Assembly (NCBI GenBank): GCA_030670715.1
Contig: DAOVBC010000176.1
Coordinates: 1 to 5,578 of the forward strand
DNA: 5,578 nt
Direction: 5' to 3'
From: Deltaproteobacteria bacterium
GTDB lineage: Bacteria; Desulfobacterota; Desulfobacteria; Desulfobacterales; SG8-13
Made by a program: the position numbers and the translations under genes. Numbering within the stretch: position 1 is the first letter of the stretch; each line of letters starts with the position of its first letter. Shown piece after piece: positions 1-4,968 of the stretch. Under the pieces are notes generated by a model. That model did no database searches and had not been told where the DNA came from. It saw only the letters and a list, made by a program, of their open reading frames with translations.

Positions 1-22
1 TAAAGTTTGAGAGTTTGAGCTG

Positions 23-28
23 AGGAGG
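23..28 (+). promoter_or_regulatory. Shine-Dalgarno site of the isomerase-like gene
   Basis: A full AGGAGG core lies 11 bases before the ATG at 40. The spacing is a little long, but there is no better start nearby: the in-frame ATG at 55 has only a GGAG that sits 2-3 bases away, too close to work well. The site therefore supports the start at 40. Confidence 0.6.
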
Positions 29-39
29 AAACCCTATCG

Positions 40-861
40 ATGCTGTATGGAGCGATGAACCATCCGGTTTATTCGATTCTCGATGAGCTTGAAGAAATAG
101 CCGGAATGGGGTTTGATTATCTGGAACTGACCATGGATCCACCCGAGGCGCATTATTCGCAGGTTCGTCAACTGAAGGACAGGCTGCGGAGGGCACTGGA
201 TCATCATCAGATGCAGCTGGTCTGTCACATGCCGACCTTTGTTTCCCTGGCCGACCTGACAGACAGCATCCGGCAGGCCTCTTTGAAGGAAGTGCTCGAA
301 TCCCTCCAGACCGCTGCAGAACTTGAACCGTTAAAAATTGTGGCCCATCCTGCGTACATCGGCGGAATGGGCCCTTTCGTGATGGATCTTGCCAAGCAGT
401 ATGCCCTGGAAAGCATTGCCGCCATAGCCCAAAAAGCGGATGAGCTTGGTCTAACGCTGTGCCTGGAAAACATGTTCCCCCGCACAAGGTTCTGCGTCGA
501 AGTGGATGACTTCATACCAATATTGAAAGAGTTCCCCGCTATAAAGCTGACACTGGATACCGGACATGCCAACATCGGCAGCCCGCGCGGTAAAAGAACG
601 TTAAAATTTATCAAAACCTTCGCAAACCGTATCGGTCACCTGCATGTGAGCGATAATTTCGGCAAGGAGGACAATCATCTTCCCATCGGCTCGGGAAACG
701 TGAAATTCCCCAAAATTGTCAATGCCCTGAAAAAGACCGGGTATGACGGAACGGTGACGTTTGAAGTGTTTACAGATGACCGGGGATATCTGAGGCTAAG
801 CAGGGAAAAATTTGACGGCTTGTGGAACGCGACCCCGGAGGTTTCGCAAGGTTCAAAGTGA
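40..861 (+). CDS. Sugar phosphate isomerase/epimerase-like TIM-barrel protein
   Basis: This is a 273-residue cytoplasmic protein of the xylose isomerase-like / AP endonuclease 2 TIM-barrel superfamily (the IolE/YcjR/Nfo-like fold). Family members use a divalent metal to isomerise or epimerise sugars, or to cut DNA at abasic sites. The metal-ligand pattern is visible in order: H103 in VAHPAY, E143 in LCLEN, D173 and H176 in LTLDTGHAN, H202 and D205 in HLHVSDN, H213 shortly after, and E242 in VTFEVF. The G-S-G-N-V-K-F-P stretch around 217-224 and the C-terminal T-G-Y-D-G-T-V-T-F-E block are typical of the sugar-isomerase branch. The length is normal for the family (about 250-290), so it looks complete. 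The start at 40 is favoured by AGGAGG upstream and because the N-terminus MLYGAMNHPV leads directly into the first strand. No signal peptide is seen. The gene precedes a cell-wall carboxypeptidase gene by 16 bp and probably shares its transcript. The substrate cannot be told from sequence; endonuclease IV is less likely because the protein lacks that enzyme's fuller set of ligands. Confidence 0.85.
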   Translation: MLYGAMNHPVYSILDELEEIAGMGFDYLELTMDPPEAHYSQVRQLKDRLRRALDHHQMQLVCHMPTFVSLADLTDSIRQASLKEVLESLQTAAELEPLKIVAHPAYIGGMGPFVMDLAKQYALESIAAIAQKADELGLTLCLENMFPRTRFCVEVDDFIPILKEFPAIKLTLDTGHANIGSPRGKRTLKFIKTFANRIGHLHVSDNFGKEDNHLPIGSGNVKFPKIVNALKKTGYDGTVTFEVFTDDRGYLRLSREKFDGLWNATPEVSQGSK

Positions 862-867
862 TAACCC

Positions 868-873
868 GGTGAT
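868..873 (+). promoter_or_regulatory. Shine-Dalgarno-like GGTGAT deciding a TTG start
   Basis: GGTGAT matches the downstream part of the extended anti-Shine-Dalgarno complement (GGAGGTGAT) and ends 4 bases before a TTG at 878. That places the pairing register at the usual distance from the start. It is the main reason for choosing TTG 878 over TTG 812 (which lies inside the upstream gene), GTG 869 or ATG 923. Confidence 0.4.
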
Positions 874-877
874 ACAA

Positions 878-2098
878 TTGAAAATCAAAGTTACAGCGAA
901 ACTTCGAGTGACAACAGGGGCGATGTTGATCTGGCTGTTGACGTTTAACCTGTTGGTTTCTGAAACCTTTGCTGCCGGGGAACTGGGCGCGATCAGGACC
1001 TTCATCGGCAAAAACGATTCAATTTTTGTTGCCGACCCGATCGGTAGAGTTGTCCTGTCAGCAAATGCCGATGAACCGCTGATTCCTGCCTCCACACTGA
1101 AAATCCTTACATCCCTCGTGGCCATTCATTACCTGGGGCTGGATTATCACTTTGCCACCGAGTTCTACGTTGATCGCGGTGATAACCTGAAAATTAAGGG
1201 CTATGGCGATCCCCTTTTGGTGTCCGAAGTCGTATCCGGTATTGCCCGGGAACTTGTAAGCAGAGCAAATAGGTTTCACAACATTATTTTGGACGACTCA
1301 TATTTTGTGCAGCCGCTGGAAATTCCCGGTGTCTCAAACTCATCCGAACCGTATGATGCCCCAAATGGCGCATTGTGCGTGAATTTTAACACCATCAATT
1401 TTAAAAAAGAAAACGGTATCTATATCAGCGCCGAACCCCAGACGCCGCTGCTGCCGTTTGCCTTAAAACGGGTGCAACAATCGAACCTGAACCGGGGCCG
1501 TATTGTACTTTCTCACAATGAGAATGAGTGCACTCTGTATGCCGGACATCTGTTCAAATATTTCCTGCGCCTGGAAGGTATCAATCCCAGCGGAAAAGTG
1601 ACCATCGGCACCGTGCAGGAAGACATTGACAGACTTATATACCGGTATTATTCACGATTTTCTCTGGAGGAAATCATCACCAAACTGCTGGAACATTCCA
1701 ACAATTTCACTACCAACCAGGTTCTAATTGCCACCGGTATCGATGTGTACGGCCCTCCCGGAACACTGTCAAAAGGTGTCCGGGCGGTGACAGCATATGC
1801 CAAAGAGATTCTTCAGCTGGAAAGCATTTATATGACCGAAGGCTCGGGAATATCGCGTGCCAATAGAATTTCGGCCCGGGACCTGTATAAAATACTCGAT
1901 GGTTTTGCCCCTTACCGTTACCTGTTGCGCCACGAAGGCCGGGAGTACTATAAAACCGGGACGCTATACGGCATCAGCACGCGGGCGGGTTACATAGAAG
2001 GTGCTGACGGAAAACTGTACCATTTCGTAATTATGATCAACACGCCGGGCAAATCAACCAACGATATCGCCAAAAAACTATTAAAGGCCCTGGAATAA
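878..2098 (+). CDS. dacB: D-alanyl-D-alanine carboxypeptidase/endopeptidase, S13 (PBP4) family
   Basis: This is a penicillin-binding-type serine peptidase that trims or cuts peptidoglycan peptides in the periplasm. All three active-site motifs of the class are present. Numbered from TTG 878 in a 406-residue product, they are SxxK as S72-T-L-K75 (in P-A-S-T-L-K), SxN as S274-N-N, and KTG at 359-361 (Y-Y-K-T-G-T). The roughly 200 residues between the first two motifs fit the inserted domains that mark S13 enzymes. The whole protein is shorter than E. coli PBP4 (about 480), so it is a compact member. The N-terminus has a basic stretch (K2, K4, K8, R10), a hydrophobic core (about 16-27) and a likely signal peptidase site near T-F-A-A at 30-33. 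The start is uncertain: ATG 923 has AGGGG in front and keeps the hydrophobic core but loses the basic residues; the longest reading would begin at TTG 812 inside the previous gene. It is probably co-transcribed with the isomerase-like gene. A strong intrinsic terminator lies about 77 bp past the stop codon. The gene symbol is by family similarity only. Confidence 0.88.
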   Translation: MKIKVTAKLRVTTGAMLIWLLTFNLLVSETFAAGELGAIRTFIGKNDSIFVADPIGRVVLSANADEPLIPASTLKILTSLVAIHYLGLDYHFATEFYVDRGDNLKIKGYGDPLLVSEVVSGIARELVSRANRFHNIILDDSYFVQPLEIPGVSNSSEPYDAPNGALCVNFNTINFKKENGIYISAEPQTPLLPFALKRVQQSNLNRGRIVLSHNENECTLYAGHLFKYFLRLEGINPSGKVTIGTVQEDIDRLIYRYYSRFSLEEIITKLLEHSNNFTTNQVLIATGIDVYGPPGTLSKGVRAVTAYAKEILQLESIYMTEGSGISRANRISARDLYKILDGFAPYRYLLRHEGREYYKTGTLYGISTRAGYIEGADGKLYHFVIMINTPGKSTNDIAKKLLKALE

Positions 2099-2174
2099 AC
2101 GTACGTGTTCACGGGGTACGTTTCCCCGAGCAGCGAGATTGGCGCAGTGGCCTCGTCATTTCAATGACTTAGCT

Positions 2175-2209
2175 GTGGGGGAGACCGCGGCTCCCGCACG
2201 TTTTTTTTT
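2175..2209 (+). terminator. Intrinsic terminator inside the palindromic element
   Basis: A 9-bp stem with one internal G-G mismatch (GTGGGGGAG at 2175-2183 with CTCCCGCAC at 2191-2199) closes a 7-base loop. One G later it is followed by nine consecutive T residues (2201-2209). This is a classic Rho-independent signal for plus-strand transcripts and should end the isomerase-carboxypeptidase transcript. It forms the left apical hairpin of the larger inverted-repeat element. Confidence 0.8.
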
Positions 2210-2222
2210 CGGGTGAACGCGG

Positions 2223-2244
2223 AGCGGGCAGGAATGCCCCCGCT
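2223..2244. repeat. Right apical hairpin of the palindromic element
   Basis: AGCGGG (2223-2228) pairs with CCCGCT (2239-2244). Two more pairs (CA 2229-2230 with TG 2235-2236) close a GGAA tetraloop, leaving CC at 2237-2238 as a bulge. The hairpin is the near mirror image of the terminator hairpin across the element's centre but has no T-run after it. GGAA is a GNRA-type loop, which would be stable in RNA. Confidence 0.5.
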
Positions 2245-2352
2245 GCTAAGTCATTGAAATGACCGGACACGCAGCCACCGGAGTGAATCGGGGAGAAGCA
2301 ACCCGTGAACACGTACCAAAAAACACCCCGATACCTCATTTAAATAATAATG

Positions 2353-2381
2353 ATGCCATCTTTAGCAAACTCTTTTATAAT
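2353..2381 (+). promoter_or_regulatory. Sigma70-type promoter for the alpha/beta hydrolase gene
   Basis: A perfect TATAAT -10 box (2376-2381) lies 17 bp after ATGCCA (2353-2358), which matches the TTGACA consensus at four of six positions. The surroundings are A+T rich, unlike the flanking genes. The expected transcript start near 2388 leaves a leader of about 40 bases before ATG 2429. A second, weaker candidate is TTGACA at 2390-2395 with AAGAAT at 2413-2418. Either one rules against translation starting at TTG 2381. Confidence 0.5.
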
Positions 2382-2428
2382 TGTCCATATTGACAAAAAT
2401 TCAACGAGCTGGAAGAATAGAGAGTGCA

Positions 2429-3289
2429 ATGTATGGATTGATGAAAATTGCCGCATGGGTTCTGGTCGGATATACGGCATACCTTTGCTTGCTGTTCTTC
2501 GGAGCACGCCATCTCATTTTTCCACGCAGTCAGATCGGGTATCCTCCGGGTCAGAGCAACACCGGCCTGGATATAGAAAAAATATGGCTGAACATCAGCA
2601 CCGGTAAGGTAGAAACCTGGTTTTTGCCTCCGGTCGCTGACCCCGCCGCCGGACCGACACCGGTTGTGATTTTTGCCCATGGCAACGCCGAGTTGATCGA
2701 TTTTGCCCCTCTGGAATTTAAACCGTTTACCGAGTTCGGAATTGGGGTATTGCTGGTGGAATATCCGGGTTATGGACGATCCGAAGGACACCCTTCCCAG
2801 AAAAGCATCACCGAAACCTTTACCGCTGCTTACGACATGCTGATTTCAAGAAGGGATGTCAATCCTGAGAAAATCATCCTTTACGGCCGTTCTCTTGGGG
2901 GAGGCGCGGTCTGCGTTCTTGCAGCCCGAAGACCTTCGGCTGCAATTATACTGACATCATCCTTTACCAGCATTCGTTCCATGTCCGCCCGATACCTCGT
3001 TCCCGGTTTCCTGGTGCGCGATCCTTTCGACAACCTGGCGGTAGTTAAAGAGTATGCCGGATCGATTCTGATCATTCACGGCAAACATGATAACATTATT
3101 CCTTTTCGTCATGGATTGACGCTGTACAAAGCCGCCAAAAACGGCAAGCTACTCGCCTACGATTGCGGCCACAATGACTGTCCGCCGAACCTGGATCGTT
3201 ACTGGCAGGATGTTGCATCGTTTCTTCACCGTACCGGAATTATCCGAAATGAAACAACTGACGCAATAACTCCAGCGTTTTCGGACTGA
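2429..3289 (+). CDS. Membrane-anchored alpha/beta hydrolase (ABHD13/YfhR/BEM46-like)
   Basis: This 286-residue serine hydrolase has an N-terminal transmembrane segment (about residues 7-24, IAAWVLVGYTAYLCLLFF) that likely anchors it in the inner membrane; the side on which the catalytic domain lies is not certain. The catalytic set is complete: the oxyanion-hole loop H84-G-N in FAHGN, the nucleophile S155 in the elbow G-R-S-L-G-G, the acid D221 in H-G-K-H-D, and H248 in C-G-H-N-D. The E-Y-P-G-Y-G-R-S block at 111-118 is typical of the BEM46/ABHD12-13 and 'serine aminopeptidase S33' group, whose bacterial members have mostly unknown ester, thioester or lipid substrates. The length matches the family (about 270-300). 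ATG 2429 is chosen because the longer TTG 2381 reading would start inside the -10 box; its ribosome site (GAGAG) is poor, and ATG 2441 is an alternative that still leaves the anchor. Its last 50 bp overlap the convergent Nudix gene. Confidence 0.82.
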   Translation: MYGLMKIAAWVLVGYTAYLCLLFFGARHLIFPRSQIGYPPGQSNTGLDIEKIWLNISTGKVETWFLPPVADPAAGPTPVVIFAHGNAELIDFAPLEFKPFTEFGIGVLLVEYPGYGRSEGHPSQKSITETFTAAYDMLISRRDVNPEKIILYGRSLGGGAVCVLAARRPSAAIILTSSFTSIRSMSARYLVPGFLVRDPFDNLAVVKEYAGSILIIHGKHDNIIPFRHGLTLYKAAKNGKLLAYDCGHNDCPPNLDRYWQDVASFLHRTGIIRNETTDAITPAFSD

Positions 3290-3698
3290 CCTGCAGGCGT
3301 TTTATTTCCTCGGATGAGATCCAGCGGGCTTCCAGTGCGTCGTCTCCCGCCTGGATTTCTCCACCAACGTAGTCGGCCACGAGGTCCACGATGACATAAT
3401 GAAAAAGGATTCGTCCGTCATCATCCTGCTCCAGGTGATCGAAAGTGAAAATGGGTTCCCGGGCCCGGATCCTTAAACCGGTTTCTTCCAGTATCTCCCT
3501 TTCGACAGCGCCCTGCAGCGTTTCGCCCAGCTTTACTTTACCGCCGGGGATGGCCCATAAATTTTCGGCGGGCGGGCGGCCGCGACGCACCAAAAGCACT
3601 CCGTCATTATTAAATACGACAGCCCCGACCGCTACACAGGGCTGCTGAGGATACGAGTTGGAAAGTCGGGGTCCAGGGTTTCGCGGGTCTGCTGTCAT
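3240..3698 (-). CDS. Nudix hydrolase
   Basis: This is a single-domain Nudix protein of 152 residues, counted from the ATG whose first base is at 3698. Nudix enzymes cleave nucleoside diphosphates linked to another group (ADP-ribose, NAD(H), oxidised or ordinary nucleotides) using Mg or Mn. The full signature GX5EX7REUXEEXGU is intact at residues 53-75: G-K-V-K-L-G-E, seven residues, then R-E-I-L-E-E-T-G-L. It is preceded by the strand V-A-V-G-A-V-V-F-N-N-D-G and R-R-G-R-P-P-A-E-N-L-W-A-I-P-G-G, and followed by the usual late block A-R-W-I-S-S-E-E-I. R-G-R-P-P is common in the ADP-ribose pyrophosphatase / NTP pyrophosphohydrolase group, but the substrate cannot be assigned. The start is ambiguous: ATG 3716 (158 residues) and TTG 3725 (161 residues) are in frame. 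No candidate has a strong Shine-Dalgarno site, and a promoter candidate would place the transcript start almost at ATG 3698. The gene is convergent with the hydrolase and divergent from the aminotransferase. Confidence 0.88.
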   Translation of the reverse strand: MTADPRNPGPRLSNSYPQQPCVAVGAVVFNNDGVLLVRRGRPPAENLWAIPGGKVKLGETLQGAVEREILEETGLRIRAREPIFTFDHLEQDDDGRILFHYVIVDLVADYVGGEIQAGDDALEARWISSEEIKRLQVSPKTLELLRQLFHFG

Positions 3699-3705
3699 AG
3701 GTAAT

Positions 3706-3733
3706 ATCTTATGCATAAAATTCAATCCGTCAA
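3706..3733 (-). promoter_or_regulatory. Possible promoter of the Nudix gene (near-leaderless)
   Basis: Read on the minus strand, TTGACG (3733-3728) is followed after 16 bp by TAAGAT (3711-3706), which matches TATAAT at four of six positions. The transcript would start around 3699-3700, right at ATG 3698. This would explain the absence of a Shine-Dalgarno site there. The match is moderate and the call tentative. Confidence 0.3.
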
Positions 3734-3771
3734 TGCGAATCTTGATTCAGCTTATTATTACACCATCAGGC

Positions 3772-3800
3772 TTGACATGCCGCCTGCCAGCTCGTATTCT
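3772..3800 (+). promoter_or_regulatory. Sigma70-type promoter for the aminotransferase/omega-amidase operon
   Basis: A perfect TTGACA (-35, 3772-3777) is followed by an ideal 17-bp spacer and TATTCT (-10, 3795-3800; four of six consensus bases). The expected start near 3807 gives a leader of about 20 bases carrying the AAAGGA ribosome site (3815-3820), 5 bases before ATG 3826. No operator palindrome or riboswitch fits in so short a leader, so regulation, if any, would act on the promoter. Confidence 0.6.
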
Positions 3801-3825
3801 TCCGCGATCAAAAGAAAGGAACACG

Positions 3826-4968
3826 ATGCAGATAAAATCCAAACTTCCGGACGTGGGCGTTACCATATTCACGGTCATGACAAAACTGGCAAATGATCAT
3901 GGTGCTTATAATCTCTCACAGGGATTTCCCGATTTTGACGTCCCGCCGGATCTTATTTCCCTGGTTGAAAAATACATGCATTCCGGTCACAATCAGTATG
4001 CCCCCATGCAGGGAGTGCCGGCACTGAGGGAGCGCATTGCCGAAAAAATTGCCGATATATACAATGCCGAGGTTAACCCCGAAACCGAGATCACCGTTAC
4101 TTCCGGTGCCACCGAAGCGCTTTTTGCGGCTATTACGGCGACAGTCAGACCGGGGGAGGAAGTGATTGTTTTCGAGCCGGCTTACGATTCCTACGTACCT
4201 GCCATTTTATTGAGCGGTGGACGGCCGGTGTATGTTAAGTTGAAATATCCGGACTATCATATCGACTGGGATGAGGTCAGCGATGCCGTTTGCGACAAAA
4301 CCCGTCTGATCATTATCAATTCGCCCCACAATCCGACCGGAACCGTATTAACAGACGAGGACATCTCGGCGCTCAAGCACATTGTCCAAAACACGAATCT
4401 TCTGATCGTCAGTGACGAAGTTTATGAGCACATTATTTTCGACGGGCTGCCCCATGAGAGCATGCTGAGGCATTCGGAGCTGGCCTCCCGCAGTTTTGTG
4501 ATTAGCTCATTCGGTAAAACCTATCACGCAACCGGCTGGAAGATCGGATATTGCGCTGCTCCGGCATCCCTATCAACGGAGTTTCAGCGAATTCACCAGT
4601 TCCTGACTTTTGCTTCCAACACACCGATTCAGCTTGCATATGCCGACTTCATCCTTAAAAAGGACGTCTATCTTGAGCTTTCAACATTCTACCAGCAAAA
4701 AAGAGATTTGTTCTTATCACTGATAAAAAGCTCCCGCTTTAACCCCCTGCCCTGCCATGGAACTTACTTTCAGATGCTGGATTATTCGTCTATATCGGAC
4801 GAGCCGGATATTGTGTTTGCAAAACGCATGACGACCGAAAGTGGTGTAGCCTCCATCCCGCCTTCTGTCTTTTATCACGGAAAAGATGACCATAGAGTGC
4901 TCAGGTTTTGTTTTGCCAAAAAAGATGAAACTATGGAAAAGGCGGCGGAGATCTTATGCAGGATTTAA
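3826..4968 (+). CDS. PLP-dependent class I/II aminotransferase, methionine/glutamine aminotransferase type
   Basis: This 380-residue cytoplasmic fold-type I aminotransferase closely resembles E. coli YbdL (methionine aminotransferase) and the glutamine transaminase K/kynurenine aminotransferase group. Visible landmarks are Y-N-L-S-Q-G-F-P-D-F at 28-37, the cofactor-phosphate loop S-G-A-T-E-A at 93-98, N-S-P-H-N-P-T-G at 165-172 (N169 contacts PLP), S-D-E-V-Y-E-H at 196-202 (D197 and Y200 bind the pyridine ring), the Schiff-base lysine K231 in S-S-F-G-K-T-Y, and the substrate carboxylate arginine R360 in R-V-L-R-F-C-F-A-K. The length equals that of the family. ATG 3826 is supported by AAAGGA five bases upstream and by the promoter; the frame stays open further upstream but that stretch covers the promoter and is not coding. 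The stop overlaps the next gene by 13 bp, so the two are translationally coupled. With an omega-amidase as partner, glutamine is the likely amino donor and an aromatic or methionine-derived 2-keto acid the acceptor. Aspartate aminotransferase activity is less likely. Confidence 0.9.
   Translation: MQIKSKLPDVGVTIFTVMTKLANDHGAYNLSQGFPDFDVPPDLISLVEKYMHSGHNQYAPMQGVPALRERIAEKIADIYNAEVNPETEITVTSGATEALFAAITATVRPGEEVIVFEPAYDSYVPAILLSGGRPVYVKLKYPDYHIDWDEVSDAVCDKTRLIIINSPHNPTGTVLTDEDISALKHIVQNTNLLIVSDEVYEHIIFDGLPHESMLRHSELASRSFVISSFGKTYHATGWKIGYCAAPASLSTEFQRIHQFLTFASNTPIQLAYADFILKKDVYLELSTFYQQKRDLFLSLIKSSRFNPLPCHGTYFQMLDYSSISDEPDIVFAKRMTTESGVASIPPSVFYHGKDDHRVLRFCFAKKDETMEKAAEILCRI
4947..4950 (+). promoter_or_regulatory. 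Shine-Dalgarno site of the omega-amidase gene within the aminotransferase gene
   Basis: GGAG ends 5 bases before ATG 4956, an ideal spacing, and lies within the last codons of the aminotransferase gene. It fixes the amidase start in the 13-bp overlap and points to coupled translation. Confidence 0.65.

Larger units (their letters stand above)
2101..2316. repeat. 216-bp palindromic element with perfect terminal inverted repeats (MITE-like or structured repeat)
   Basis: The left end GTACGTGTTCACGGG (2101-2115) is the exact reverse complement of the right end (2302-2316). Inside, a perfect 19-bp inverted repeat (2155-2173, GTCATTTCAATGACTTAGC, against 2245-2263) and shorter blocks keep the same centre of symmetry near 2208.5: TCCCCGA 2123-2129 pairs with 2288-2294, and TGGC 2140-2143 with 2274-2277. 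Each 19-mer also holds a smaller palindrome, GTCATT-TC-AATGAC. Two apical hairpins (2175-2199 and 2223-2244) flank the centre, so a single strand would fold into a long bulged stem with two heads. There is no room for a protein. The element begins two bases after the carboxypeptidase stop codon. The ends could be read as a TA or GTAC target duplication, but because GTAC is itself palindromic this cannot be decided. Known possibilities are a non-autonomous transposable element or a REP-like structured repeat. No transposase is present in the window. Confidence 0.7.

Noticed and set aside
225..614. 129-codon minus-strand frame inside the isomerase-like gene
   Set aside because: It is antisense to conserved metal-ligand motifs of a convincing gene and has no recognisable features of its own.
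812..877. Longer N-terminus of the carboxypeptidase from TTG 812
   Set aside because: It would overlap the conserved end of the isomerase-like gene by 50 bp and put 22 extra residues before the signal peptide; TTG 878 with GGTGAT gives a normal signal peptide.
2101..2316. Retron msr-msd or integron attC site
   Set aside because: No reverse transcriptase or integrase gene is present, and the ends do not show attC-type RYYYAAC/GTTRRRY core sites; the inverted repeats fit a MITE-like or structured repeat better.
2350..2607. 85-codon plus-strand reading frame starting near ATG 2350
   Set aside because: It runs through the hydrolase promoter and into that gene in another frame; no ribosome site and no recognisable protein features.
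2375..2791. 138-codon minus-strand frame opposite the hydrolase 5' half
   Set aside because: It is antisense to the membrane anchor and HGN region of a well-supported gene; composition is low in structured-protein features.
3658..3825. Upstream in-frame extension of the aminotransferase by 56 codons
   Set aside because: The stretch covers the promoter and the antisense 5' end of the Nudix gene; family members start at the position equivalent to ATG 3826, which has a good ribosome site.
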